In this document: positions 48,056 through 60,067 of the stretch, piece by piece
Numbering within the stretch: position 1 is the stretch's first letter
How the letters are laid out: each line of letters begins with the position of its first letter
Source: Aristolochia californica
Taxonomy: Eukaryota > Streptophyta > Magnoliopsida > Piperales > Aristolochiaceae
Assembly: GCA_029961685.1 (NCBI GenBank)
Contig: JARWKL010000007.1
Span: forward strand, 28,405,013 to 28,469,012
DNA: 64,000 bases
Direction: 5' to 3'
Translations under genes and position numbers: made by a program
The notes under the pieces: generated by a model
What the model saw: the letters and a program-made list of their open reading frames with translations, nothing else
Databases searched by the model: none
What the model was told of the DNA's origin: nothing

Positions 48056-48443
48056 TGTTGGAAGATGGGCTCAAGCCCACAAGCTCAAGGCAAGAAACCC
48101 ACACGTCAAAGGAGTTTCACATGTGTAAAATATGATAATTCATTTAAATATGGCATAGAGGTGTAAATATGTGTTCTTTTTATGTCTTTTATTTCATCAA
48201 GTTGTAGCCCTAAGGGCATTTTAAAGACTATAAATAAAGGCATTGGCTAAGAGGTAGAGCATTGAAGCACTCTCCTCTCTTTCCACAAATTCGTCTAGCT
48301 ATCATTTTCACTTTGATGCAAACCTCTTCTCCCTTAATCCAAACTCTCTCTTTCCACGTCCTTCTTCTTCTCCTCTCCATCTCTCTTCTTCTTATTTTTC
48401 GTCGTTGATCTAAAGTTCCTTTCATGAGATCCTAAATTCTACA
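48056..48443 (+). repeat. Copia LTR 1
   Basis: 388 bp, TGTTGGAAGATGGGC to ATTCTACA. TATA box TATAAATA at 48229-48236, followed by a CT-rich transcribed part. Compared with LTR 2 it differs at roughly two dozen positions plus small indels (about 93% identity by eye), so the array is old. It acts as 3' LTR for the fragment on its left and 5' LTR for the full internal region. Confidence 0.9.
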
Positions 48444-48459
48444 TGGTATCAGAGCAAGG
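48444..48459 (+). promoter_or_regulatory. Primer binding site of copia copy 1
   Basis: TGGTATCAGAGCAAGG directly after the LTR, complementary to the initiator tRNA-Met 3' end as usual in plant copia. Confidence 0.9.
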
Positions 48460-49338
48460 AGTTTAGGATCCTTCTTGATGAAGTTATTATGAATCTGTTC
48501 AAGAAGTTTTAAAAGAAGGAGTTCAGTCATGAAGAGATAAGTTCATTCTCTTCTTATTTACATTTTGTTTCCTTTCCTTATTTACATACTCCTCTTTACT
48601 ATTTTTCTACTTCTTGAACTTTGAATCACATCAAGTCAAGATAAATCTTTATATGTTGTGAAGATCTATTTTTATGACTAAATTGATTTTATAATCTTGA
48701 TCTTCTTGTAAATAAATTACAAGCATGATCAAGATCATTTGCTATTTGCGACTTATTAAGATTGATGAGTGAGATTCAATTACCTTTATGTAACTTGAAT
48801 CAATCTCATTTGAGGTAGAATTCCAACACATGTTGCTGTAACTTCTCCTACTTAATGTTGCTCATGGGCTTGTGTTATGTTGTTGGATGCCCATTATATG
48901 TTTGGTGAAATTCCAGTAGTCATTTACCCTTTGAAGTACTTTTTGAACTTCAACAATTGAATTTTTTTACGTTGAAGTATCCCATGAGCTGAAGATAAAT
49001 ACCTTCCTAGTATCTTGATTTGCCTTTAAATCTTCTCTAAATATTTTTTTCTATCTCTTAGTTTGTGTTAGAGTTTGGATTAAGGCTTAATCGGTTGCAT
49101 CTACCTTCTTCTCATTGTTTTTAAGACTACAAGAAGAGTTGAGTGATGGCTGGATTTTATTCTCATTTTCTAAAGGCAAAAATTTGTTGATAATTTGGTG
49201 CATTCACTCGTAAAATAAGTTGGTTATTGTTGTCTGTTTTGGTGACTGATTTGGTCCACGGGTTTTTCAAATTAAATTGTATAATTGTTATTTGAAGAAG
49301 GCCCCTTCCCTTGACCTCCACATTTGACTTGCCTCATC
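48460..49338 (+). other. Leader of copia copy 1
   Basis: About 880 bp without a long frame, nearly collinear with 53919-54799. It starts with AGTTTAGGATCC and runs to the former gag start. No other feature is recognised. Confidence 0.75.
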
Positions 49339-50400
49339 ATTGTGAGTGGACACAACAGTAATAAGAGTGATATACTCCATATTACTACGATTCCACTAAG
49401 AGGTCTCTCCAATTACATGAGCTGGTCACAATCGGTCCAGAGGGTTCTTATTACTCATGAGCTCTTAAGCCACGTTATTAAATTTCCTCCTCCGATTGAT
49501 GAAGAAGATGAGACCTACCACAAGTGGGTTAAAAATGATAACATGGTGATAAGTTGGCTCATAAATAGCATGGAAGAGCATGTGGCCAACAATATGGTAC
49601 ACTTGAAAACCACCAAGGACATATGGGACACTTGTGCTAAGCTTTACTCTAGTACTGCCTCATTACAAAAAGTATATGATGTCTTACATAATATACTGCA
49701 TACGAAACATGGAGATAATACTCACAAAATTTTGGCCCGGTTTTGAGGCATTCTCCAAGAATGGAAAATAGCTCAGCCATACTCCACTAATATTTCCATT
49801 GAATAACGACAACGAGAAGCTTTGGCAGCAGCCATTTTCTTATCGAATATTAAACCTTACCTTGAGGTTGCAAAAACTCAGCTTCTAAGTTCTTCCGCTC
49901 TTCCATCCTTCGATGACATTAGTGCTACGTTACTTCGAATACCTGATCCATACCCTCCTTCTCCTATTGATGCCCCATCAGCGATGATCTCTGGCAATCG
50001 GGGTACATCTTCATCACATCGAGAATGGTGCAGAAATATGAGAGGTGGTCGAACTATGAGAGGGACTGAAAAGAGAGGTGGTCGAACTGGTCTGAATAAT
50101 TCCTGTACTGAGCCTCGACTTTGCACTTATTATGGTGGTCAGAACCACCTTGTGGCAACAGGCTGGAAACTTCATGCCAAGCCTGATTGGGCCCCGGTTA
50201 ACCTAGTCTCTGTTAGTGTTGAGAAACACAAAGATAAGGCTGAATCATCCTCCGAAAATGTGACTCTTTCTGCAGAAGACTATGTTGCATTTCAGAAAAT
50301 GAAGTCCTTCATAGAATCCTCTATTCTCTCATCATCTACTACCGCTACTACTATGGCCTCAGGTATGCTTTCTTCCTCTTCTTCCTCTTCCTCCTGGATC
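49339..50400 (+). pseudogene. Copia gag, copy 1
   Basis: The frame contains the capsid-like segment SGHNSNKSDILHITTIP, SNYMSWSQSVQR, WVKNDNMVISWLINSM and TTKDIWDTCAKLYSS, then an Arg/Gly-rich part and a zinc-knuckle remnant. Breaks: the position of the start ATG in copy 2 (54800) reads ATT here; in-frame TGA at 49744-49746 and TAA at about 49804. In the knuckle (near 50116-50160) two of three cysteines are replaced (CTYYGGQNHLVATG), so RNA binding should be lost. The family forms the virus-like particle core; this copy cannot. Confidence 0.85.
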
Positions 50401-50720
50401 ATCGATTCTGGGGCCTCCAAACATCTATCAAGTAACAAACACTTGTTGCAGTCCTTATCTCCTTGTTATCCTTAGAAATTTTTTATTATTGATAATGGTA
50501 CCCAAACCAAGGTCCTTGGCAAAGGTTCCTCCTCTCTTACCTCATCTATTCCTCTTCACGATGTTTTGTTTCTCCCTCAATTTCCTTTGATTTTTCTCTC
50601 GGTTAGTCAATTAACCAAACATTTAAATTGCTCTATCACCTTCTCACCATCTTCTTGTGTATTTTAGGATCTCACTACGAAGCAAATGATTGGTGGTGGC
50701 AATGAAAAGGGGGGTTTGTA
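50380..50720 (+). pseudogene. Copia aspartic protease region, copy 1
   Basis: WIIDSGASKHLSSNKHLL carries the catalytic DSGA at 50404-50415, so the active site is intact. The frame then stops at 50473-50475 and again near 50665, in the same phase, before GG(N)EKGGLYYF, the start of the integrase-proximal segment. It follows gag in one polyprotein as in all copia elements. Confidence 0.8.
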
Positions 50721-51840
50721 CTACTTCACTCTTCCACCATTAGCTGCATTATCATCCACTACATCCGATGCCCAACTTTGGCAGAACCGACTTGGTCATC
50801 CATCTACCCCTTCACTTCGTTCTTTGCTTTCGTCCTTAAAAGAACTTTCTAATTTCAGTTGTGTATTTTGTCAATTAAGTAAACATATTAGGAGTACATA
50901 TTCTTCTCATCTTCAACATATTAGGAGTACATATTCTCCTCGTCTTACAACTACAAGTACTGCTCCTTTTGAGTTAATACATTATGATGTACGGGGACCT
51001 TTATGTGTCTCAAATATTTCCCAAGTTAAATATTTTGTCATTTTTGTAGATGATTTTACTCAAGTGACTTGGTTATATTTATTTAAAGAGCGTTCAGAAA
51101 TTCTTCCTTTGTTTAAAAATTTTCATGCTATGGTCTTGAGACAATTTGGGAAGAAAATTCAAAATCCTTAGATCTGATAATGCTAAGGAATACATGTCTA
51201 ATGAATTCAAATCATTTTGTGAGAGTAATGGGCTTATTCATCAAACATCATGTGTCTATACTCCACAAAAAAATGGTGTTGTTGAAAGGAAGAGTCATCA
51301 TCTTCTTGAAGTCGCTCGGGGCCTCCTCTACTCCATGAAAGTACCCTATTTCTATTGGCCTTATGCTATACTTACAACATGCTTTCTTATTAATAGGTTA
51401 CCTTCATCAGTTCTTCATCATAAAACTCCTTACTCTGTGTCATTTAATGGTGAATATCCTTTTCTCTTCCTTTGAAAGTGTTTGGATGTACGTGTTTTGT
51501 TCATGTTAGATCCCACATAAAAAATAAACTTGATTCTCGGTCTATGAGGTGCATTTTTTTGGGGTACTCTCGCACCCAGAAAGGTTATGTATATTACAAT
51601 CCTACCCTTCAGAGGATGCTTATCTCTAGGGATGTGACTTTCTTTGAGGACACCTCCTTCTACTCCTCCCATGATGCTCCTCCAGGATGGACTTCTCCTT
51701 CTACCACTCCTTGTCCGCTTGTGCCTTTCAATCTTGAAGTTAACCCAACCCCTGATGCACCGGTCGTACCTTCACATGTGGAGTTGTCGGATCCACCAGA
51801 GGTAAGTCCTTCTCCGCCTATGTATGGGCCTGAATTTGAT
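50686..51840 (+). pseudogene. Copia integrase, copy 1
   Basis: GAG-pre-integrase/zinc part: AQLWQNRLGHPS and CVFCQLSKH. Core: FELIHYDVRGPLCVSN with VDDFTQVTWLY, then SDNAKEY and NGVVERK, giving the D, D, E triad. C-terminal part: KVFGCTCFVHV, FLGYSRTQKGYVYYNP and RDVTFFED. Frame changes occur near 51165 and near 51470. A 33-bp in-frame duplication (50884-50916 and 50917-50949) repeats HIRSTYS between zinc and core domains. Confidence 0.88.
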
Positions 51841-51959
51841 ACTCGGCCTATTGTTTTAAGAAAGGAACATCGTTCTTGTACTACTTCGCATCCTATCTCA
51901 AATTTTATGTCTCACCATCGCTTGTCTTTTGAGTATTTTCAGTTCCTTGTGTCTCTTTC

Positions 51960-52980
51960 TTCTACTTCCATTTCACAGTCGTATCAAGAGGCTCTGAGGC
52001 ATCCAGGATGGAAGGTGGCTATGGATGAAGAAATGCACGCCCTATACAAAAAATCAAACCTGGTCCTTAAAATCACTCCCAAAAGGTAAAAGACCGGTTG
52101 GTTGTAGATGTGTTTTTTCGGTAAAACATAATCCAGATGGATTGGTTGCTCATCTTAAAGCTCAACTCATTGCTAAGGGTTGTACGCAGTGCTATGGGAT
52201 AGATTATGAGAAGACCTTCTCTCCTATTGCAAAATTGAATTTGGTATGCATCATCTTATCTATTGTTGTTGACTCATCATGGCCTGTCTATCAATTGGAT
52301 GTTAAAAATGCTTTTTTAAATGGTGATATAAGTGAGAAAATTTATATGGTTCAACCACCTGGTTATGTGGTTGAGGGGGAGTCAGTATGCCGGTTAAAAA
52401 AATCTTTATATGGGCTTAAGCAATCCCCTCAGGCTTGGTTTGATAAATTTAGTCAAACACTTATGCGGTTTAGTTTTCATCGTTACTCGGTTGATCATTC
52501 TGTATATTATAAAGATACTATCAAAGGGAAAATATTATTGGCGATATATGGGGATGATATTATCTTAACCGGTGATGATGCTCTTAGCATACAAGAGGTG
52601 AAAAAGATGATATGTCAGGAATTCAAGACTAAAGATCATGGTATGCTTAAATATTTTTTGGGTATAGAAGTTCTTCAATCCAAACATGGGATAATATTGT
52701 CTCAAAGGAAATATGTCTTAGATCTCCTTGAAGAAACATGAATGAAGGGTTGTAGACCAGTCAACACACCGATGGATACAAATGTAAAATTATGTGCCAC
52801 AAATGAAGAAGATATTGATATTGGCAAATATCAAAGACTCATGGGAAAACTGATTTATCTCATGGTAACTAGGCCAGACATATCATATGTTGTAAGTATG
52901 GTGAGTCAATTCATGAACAAACCACAAATTACCCACTGGCCAGCTTTAGAGAGAATATTACGTTACCTAAAAGGAGATCC
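51960..52980 (+). pseudogene. Copia reverse transcriptase, copy 1
   Basis: Starts at SYQEALRHPGWKVAMDEEMHAL, changes frame in an A-run near 52045, and continues GKRPVGCRCVFSVKHNPDG, YEKTFSPIAKLNLV, VYQLDVKNAFLNGDI, YGLKQSPQAWFDKF and IYGDDIILTGDD. The catalytic box at 52547-52558 is YGDD rather than the YVDD usual in copia. A TGA at 52739-52741 separates the connection segment CRPVNTPMDTNVKL and RLMGKLIYLMVTRPDISY. Apart from these breaks the domain is complete. Confidence 0.9.
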
Positions 52981-53511
52981 ATGAAGAGGATTGCGGTATA
53001 AAAAACATGGGCACTTCAACATAAAAGGCTTCTCAGATGCAGATTGGGTTGGATCACCTGATGATAGAAAATCTACCTCATGATATTGTACTCTGGTTGG
53101 AGGAAACTTGGTTACAAGGAAAATTAAGAAGCAAAATGTGGTTGCAAGATCTAGCATCGAAGCAGAATACAGAGCTATGGCCCATACCGTTAGTGAACTT
53201 TTTATGGGTTAGGACCTTTCTTACCGAATTAGGTTTTTATAAAAAAGGGTCCATGGGTCTGCATTTTGATAAACAACCAGCCATTCATATTACTTCAAAT
53301 CCAGTTTTTCATGAAAGAACTAAACATATTGAGGTGGATTGTCATTTTATACAGGAGAAGTTTGAAGCAGGAATAATCTCTCTCAAACATGTGTCATCTC
53401 AAGAGCAAGTAGCTGATATGCTCTCTAAACCCGTTACATCAAAAATCCTATCGTTTATATGTGGCAAGTTGGGTATTTATGATGTCTTTTCTCCTCCAGC
53501 TTGAGGGGAAG
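52981..53511 (+). pseudogene. Copia RNase H, copy 1
   Basis: After an in-frame TGA (52982-52984) the segment reads RGLRYKKHGHFNIKGFSDADWVGSPDDRKS, then another TGA near 53082, NVVARSSIEAEYRAMAHTVSEL and a frame change near 53200. The last frame (to 53504) contains [41 protein letters not shown] and LGIYDVFSPPA. The motifs match the copia RNase H with its D-E-D-type residues (SDADW, EAEY). Dead by stops and frameshift. Confidence 0.88.
53494..53511 (+). promoter_or_regulatory. Polypurine tract of copia copy 1
   Basis: CTCCAGCTTGAGGGGAAG directly before the LTR start at 53512. Confidence 0.85.
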
Positions 53512-53902
53512 TGTTGGAAGATGGGCTCAAGCCCATAAGCTCAAGGCAAGAAACTCACACGTCAAAGGAGTTGCACATGTGTGAAATATGATACTTCACT
53601 TAAGTATGGCATAGAGGTGTAAATATGTATTCTTTTTATATCTTTTATTTCATCAAGTTGTAGCCCTAAGGGAATTGTAAAGACTATAAATAAAGGCATT
53701 GGCTAAGAGGTAGAGCATTGAAGCGCTCTCCTCTCTTTCCACAAATTCGTCCAGCCTTCATTTTTACTTTGACGCAAACCTCTTCTCCCTTAATCCAAAC
53801 TCTCTCCTTCCACGTCCTTCTTCTTCTCCTCTCCTTCTCTCTTCTTCTTCTTCTTCTTCCTGGTTGATCTAAAGTTCATTTCTTGAGATCCTAAATTCTA
53901 CA
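53512..53902 (+). repeat. Copia LTR 2
   Basis: 391 bp, partner of 48056-48443, with TATA box TATAAATA at 53685-53692 and a CTT-rich tract near 53820-53866. It is the 3' LTR of copy 1 and at the same time the 5' LTR of the truncated copy 2. Confidence 0.9.
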
Positions 53903-53918
53903 TGGTATCAGAGCAAGG
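53903..53918 (+). promoter_or_regulatory. Primer binding site of copia copy 2
   Basis: TGGTATCAGAGCAAGG directly after LTR 2, identical to the site at 48444. Confidence 0.9.
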
Positions 53919-54799
53919 AGTTTAGGATCCCTCTTGATGAACTTATTATGAATCTGTTCAAGAAGTTGTAAAAGAAGGAGTTCAGTCATGAAGAGATAAG
54001 TTCATTCTCTTCTTGTTTACATTTTGTTTCCTTTCCTTGTTTACATACTCCTCTTTAATGTTTTTCTACTTCTTGAACTTTGAATCACATCAAGTTAAGA
54101 TAAATCTTTATATGTTGTGAAGATTTATTTTTATGACTAAATTGATGTTATAATCTTGATCTTCTTGTAAATCAATTACAAGCATGATCAAGATCATTTG
54201 CTATTTGCGTCTTATTAAGATTGATGAGTGAGATTCAATTACCTTTATGTAACTTGAATCAATCTCATTTGAGGTATAATTCTAGCACATGTTGTTGTAA
54301 CTTCTCCTACTTAATGTTGCTCATGGGTTTGTGTTATGTTGTTGGATGCCCATTATATGTTTGGTGAAATTCCTACAGTCATTTCCCCTTTGTAGTACCT
54401 TTTGAACTTCAACAATTCAATTATTTTACTTTGAAGTATCCCATGAGCTGAAAATAAATTTCTTCCAATTATCTTGATTTTCCTTTAAATCTTGTCTAAA
54501 TATTTTTTTCTATCTCTCAGTTTGTGTCGGAGTTTGGATTAAGGCCTAATCGGTTGCTTCTACTTTCTTCACTTTGTTTTTTAAGAATACAAGAAGAGTT
54601 GAGTGATGGCTGGACTTTTTTTCTCACTTTCTAATGGCACAAATTTGTTGATAGTTTGGTGCTTGCTCTCGTGAAAGAAATTGGTTCTTGTTGTCTTTTT
54701 CGGTGACTGATTTGGTCCACAGGTTCTTCAAATCACATTGAATAATTGTTATTTGAAGAAGCCTCCTTCTCTTGACCTCCACATTTGACTTACCTCATC
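53919..54799 (+). other. Leader of copia copy 2
   Basis: Collinear with 48460-49338, with scattered substitutions. No open frame of note. Confidence 0.75.
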
Positions 54800-56251
54800 A
54801 TGGAGAGTGGACACAACAGTAATAAGACTGATATACTCCGTATTACTACGATTCCACTAAGTGGTCTCTCCAATTACATGAGCTGCTCACAATCGGTCCG
54901 GAGGGTTCTTATTACTCGTGACCTCTTAAGCCACATTATTAAATTTCCTCCTCCAATTGATGAAGAAGATGAGACCTACCACAAGTGGGTTAAAAATGAT
55001 AACATGGTGATAAGTTGGCTCATCAATAGCATGGAAGAGCATGTGGCAAACAATGTGGTACACTTGGAAACCACCAAGGACATATGAGACACTTGTGCTA
55101 ACCTTTACTCAAGTACTGCCTCATTACAAAAAGTATATGATGTCTTACAAAATATGCTGCATATGAAACATGGAGATAATATTCACGAATTTTTGGCCCG
55201 GTTTTGAGGTATTCTCCAAGAATGGAAAATAGCTCAGCCGTACTCCACTGATATTGCCATTGAAGAACGACAACGAGAAGCTTGGGCAGCAACCATTTGC
55301 TTATCAAATATTAAACCTTACCTTGAGGTTGCAAAAACTCAGCTTCTAAGTTCTTCCGCTCTTCCATCCTTCGATGATATTAGTGCTACGTTACTTCGGA
55401 TACTTGATCCATCCCATCCTTCTCCTATTGATGCCCCATCGGTGATGTTCTCCGGCAATCAGGGTACATCTTCATCATACCGAGGACAGGGCAGAAATAT
55501 GAGAGGGGGTCGAACTATGAGAGGGGCTGAAAATAGTGGTGGTCGAACGGGTTTGAATAATTCCCGTACTGAGCCTCGACTTTTCACTTATTGTGGTGGT
55601 CAGAACCACCTTGTAACAACAGGCAAGAAACTTCATGGCAAGCCTGATTGGGCCCCGACTAACTTAGTCTCTGTTAATGTTGAGAAACAGGAAGAGAAGG
55701 CTGAATCATCCTCCAGAAATGTGACTCTTTTTGCTAAAGACTATGTTGCATTTCAGAAAATGAAGTCCTTCATGGAATCCTCTATTTCCTCATCATCTAC
55801 TGCTGCTACTACTATGGCCTCAGGTATGCTTTCTTCCTCTTCTTCCTCTTCCTCTTGGATCATCAACTCCGCGGCCTCCGAACATCTATCAGGTAACAAA
55901 CATTTGTTGCGGTTCTTATCTCCTTGTTATCCTAAAAAAATGGTACTATTGATAATGGTACCCAAACCAAGGTCCTTGGCAAAGGTTCCTCCTCTCTTAC
56001 CTCATCTATTCCCCTTCATGATGTTTTGTTTGTCCTTCAATGTCCTTTAAATTTTCTCTCGGTTATTCAATTAACCAAACATTTAAATTAATCTATCACC
56101 TTTCCACCGTCTTCTTATGTATTTCAGGATCTCACTACGAAGCAGGTGATTGGTGGTGGCCATGAAAAGGGGGGTTTGTATTACTTCACTCTTCCACCAT
56201 TTGCTGCATTATCATCCACTACATCCGAGGCCCAACTTTGGCACAACCGAC
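54800..56251 (+). pseudogene. Copia gag-protease, copy 2, 3'-truncated
   Basis: ATG at 54800 begins MESGHNSNKTDILRITTIP, so this copy keeps the gag start. Stops lie at 55085-55087 and 55205-55207; the second is at the same site as TGA 49744 in copy 1. The zinc knuckle is degenerate in a different way (FTYCGGQNHLVTTG). The protease site is NSAA (55865-55876) instead of DSGA, so the catalytic Asp is lost. After a further frame change it reaches GGLYYFTLPPFAALSSTTS and AQLWHNR and is cut by satellite. Integrase core, RT and RNase H are missing. Confidence 0.85.
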
Positions 56252-59200
56252 ACACGTTATTCTCTTTAAAAGATTTGGATCCAAAGGTCATTTGCATCTT
56301 TAATATGTTTCTAGCATGCATATGCATATTTAAAACATGTTAGGATCAATTATCAATCTCATTCATATTAAATTCCAAGCAATTAGGATTGAACTATTGA
56401 AATTTCCCAAATTTGGATAACAAAACATTTGTGTTCATTTCTGGTGTCGGAATAATTTTTCTTTACTTACATTTGTTATTGTTTTTAATTTTTTCTATAA
56501 ATAAACTCTAAAATTTTCATTTTGTATGGATCTATTTTCCTTTTTTTTTTACTAGATAAGGGAAAGTGAAAACTCAAGTTTTTTTTTTAAGAAAAAAAGT
56601 ACACATCTAAAATGGAAATGCACAAATGTAGAGAGATAATTCTATGAAGTCTTTGAATTTTTTAGGGATAGTGAACTCTTTTCAGTTTTTGTATTTTAGT
56701 TTTTGCAAACGTCAGGAAAAGGGGGAGGCGAGGGATTTTTAACAGAGTGTTCCATAAGTCATTTCTTACAAAAAAAAAATGTTGCCCGTTATGCATGAAT
56801 GATTGATAAATCACTTTACAATCATCTATGAAAATTGGTCAGCTTTCTGTAAATGGGCAAAATAATGGCTTGTTTGAATCAGGTAAAATCCCGACCCATG
56901 TTCACTTTTGAATTTAATGAGCACTTGTTATTCTCTTTAAAAGGTTTGGATCTGTAGGTCATTTGCATCTTCAACATGTTTAAAGCATGCATATCCATAT
57001 TTAAAACATGTTAGGATAAATTATAAATCTCTTTCTTATAAAATTCAAAGCTATTAGGGTTGAACAAGTGGAATTTCAAAAACTTGGATAACAAAATTTT
57101 TGTGTTCATTTGTGCTGTGTGAATAAATTTTATTTACTTACATTTGTTATAGTTGTTAATTTTTTCCATAAATAAAGTCTAAAATTTTCATTTTGTTTAG
57201 ATCTATTTGCCTTATCTTTTTTGTTTACAAGATAAAGGGAAAGTGAAAAATCAAGTTTGGATTTAAGAAAAAAGTACACATCTAAAATGGAAATGCACAA
57301 ACGTAGAGAGAGATAATTCCAAAAAGTCTCTTTAATTTTTTAGGATTGTATACTCTTTTTAATTTATAAATTTTAGGTTTTGCAATCGTCGGGAAAAGGG
57401 GGAGGCGGAGAGATTTTTAACTGAGTGTTGCATAAGTCATTCCTTACAAAAAAAATATACCCCATTATGCATGATTGACCGATAAATCACTTTACAATCA
57501 TTTATGATTGTTTGGTCAGCTTTTTGTAAAAGGGGAAATTAATGGCTAGTTTGAAATGGGTAAATATCCCGCCGCACGTTCACTTGAGAATTTAATGAGC
57601 ACTTGTTATTCTCTTTATAAGATTTGGATCCCTAGGTCATTTGCATCAAAAACATGTTTCAAGCATGCATAACCATATTTAGAACATGTTAGGATCAATT
57701 AGGAATCTCTATCTTATAAAATTCCAAGCTATTAGGGTTGAACTAGTAGAATTTCCCAAACTCGGATAACAAAGCTTTTTTGTTTATTTGTGGTGTGTGA
57801 ATAAATTTTATTTACTTACTTTGTTAACTGTTATTAATTTTTTCTATACATAAACTCTAAAATTTTCATTTTGTTGTGATCTATTTGCCTCATCTTTTTT
57901 GTTTACGAGATAAGGGGAAAGTAAAAACTCAAGTGTTGATTTAAGAAAAAAGTACACATCTAAAATGGAAAAGCATAAATATAGAGAGATATAATTCCAA
58001 AAACTGTCTATAATTTTTAGGGATTGTAAAATCTTTTTAATTTTTATATATTAGATTTTTCAATCGTCGGGAAATGGGGGAGGTAGGGTATTTTTAATTG
58101 AGTGTTGCATAAGTCATTCCTTACAAAAAAAAAATGGTTCATGTTATGCATGATAGATAGATAACTCACTTTACAATCATCTATGATTGTTTAGTCAGCT
58201 TTTTTTAAATGGGCAAATTAATGGCTTGTCTGACTCGGGTTAATATCCCACTACGCATTCACTTGAGAATTTAATGATCTCTTGTTATTCTCTTTAAAAA
58301 GGTTTGGATCCATTGGTCATTTTCATCTTCACATTGTTTCAAGCATGCATATCCATATTTATAACATGTTTGGATCAATTAGAAATCTATTTCTTACCAA
58401 ATTCAAAGCTATTACGTTGAACTGGTTGAATTTCCCAAACTCGGATCACTTATCTTTGGTGTTCATTTGTGGTGTGTGAATAAATTTTCTTTACTTACAT
58501 TTATTTTTTTTAAAATTTTTTCCATACATTAATTCTAAAATTTTCATTTTGTTGTGCTCTTTTTGCCTTATCTTTTTTGTTTATGAGATAAAGGGAAAGT
58601 GAAAACTCAAGTTTTGATTTAAGAAAAAAATACACATCTAAAATGGAAATGCACAAATGTAGAGAGAGATAATTCCACAAAGTGTCTGTAAATTTTAGGA
58701 ATAATAACTCTTTTTAGTTTTTATATATTAGGTTTTGCAATCATTGGGAAAAACGGGAGGCATGGGATTTTTAACTAAGTCTTGCATAAGTCATTCCTTA
58801 CAAAAAACAATTTAGCCCGTTCCGCATGATTGACCAATAATCACTTTACAATCATCTATGATTGTTTGGTTAGCTTTTTGTAAATGGACTAAGTAATGGT
58901 TAGTCTGACTCGGGTAAATAACCCACCAGACATTCACTTGAGTATTTAATGAGCACTTGTTATTCTCTTTAAAAGGTATGGCTCCATGGGTCATTTGCAT
59001 CTTCAACATTTTTCAAGCATGGATATCCATATTTAAAACATGTTAGGATCAATTAGAAATATTTTTCATATAAAATTCCAAGCTATTACTTTGAACTAGT
59101 GGAATTTCCCAAACATGGATAACAAATCGTTTGTGTTCATTTGTGGTGTGTGAATAAATTTTCTTTACTTACATTTTTTAATTTTTTTAATTTTTTCCAT

Positions 59201-60067
59201 ACATAAAATCTAAAATTTTCATTTTGTCGTGATCTATATGCCTTATCTATTTTGTCTACGAGATAAAGGAAAACTGAAAACTCAAGTTTTGATTTAAGAA
59301 AAAAAGTACACATCTAAAATGGAAATGCACAAATGTTGAGAGAGATAATTCCAAAAAAGTCTCTATAATTTTTAGGGACTTTAAACTCTTTTTAGTTTAT
59401 ATATTTTAGGTTTTGCAATCATCGGGAAAAAGGGGGAGGCAGGGAATTTTTAACTGAGTGTTGCATAAGTCATTCCTTAAAAAATAAATGTAGTCCGTTA
59501 TGCATCATTGACTGAATCACTTTACAATCCTCTATGATTTTTAGGTCAGCTTTTTGTAAATGGGAAAAATAATGGCTTGTTTAACTTGGGTAAGTATCTC
59601 GCCGATGAGCACTTGTTATTCACTTGATGAGGTTTGGATCCATAGGTCATTTGCATCTTCAACATGTTTCAAGCATGCATATCCATATTTAAAACAAGTT
59701 AGGATCAATTAGAAATCTGTCTCTTATAAAATTCCAAGCTATTTGGGTTGAACAAGTGGAATTTCCCAAACATGGATAACAAACATTTTTTTTGTGTTTA
59801 TTTGCGGTGTGTGAATAAATTTTCTTTACTTACATATTTTATTGTTATTAATTTTTTCTATACGTAAACTCTAAAATTTTCATTTTATTGTGATATATGT
59901 TCCTTTCGTTTTTGTTTACGAGATAAAGGGAAAGTGAAAACTCATGTTTTGATTTAATAAAAAAGTACACATCTGAAATGATAATGCACAAATGTAGAAA
60001 GAGATAATTCCAAAAGGTCTCTTTAATTTTTAGGGATTGTAATCTCTTTTTAGTTTTTATATATTTG
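56252..60067. repeat. 677-bp satellite array, block 6
   Basis: Boxes at 56699, 57376, 58054, 58731 and 59409: intervals 677, 678, 677 and 678 bp, the most regular part of the window. It starts at GTTATTCTCTTTAAAAG and ends at the solo LTR. No gene is visible. Confidence 0.95.

Larger units (their letters stand above)
47656..56251 (+). mobile_element. Tandem Ty1/copia array sharing LTRs
   Basis: Order: truncated 3' internal end (RNase H), LTR 48056-48443, complete but mutated internal region 48444-53511, LTR 53512-53902, truncated second internal region 53903-56251. Both LTRs are followed by a primer site and a leader and preceded by element 3' ends. This is the structure expected from unequal recombination between LTRs of neighbouring copies or from insertion of a circular or concatenated form. 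Both outer ends join satellite at different monomer positions, without target duplications. Confidence 0.85.

Noticed and set aside
48228..48425. Minus-strand Arg-rich frame
   Set aside because: A shadow of the CT-rich part of copia LTR 1; Arg/Lys richness is what such DNA gives in antisense.
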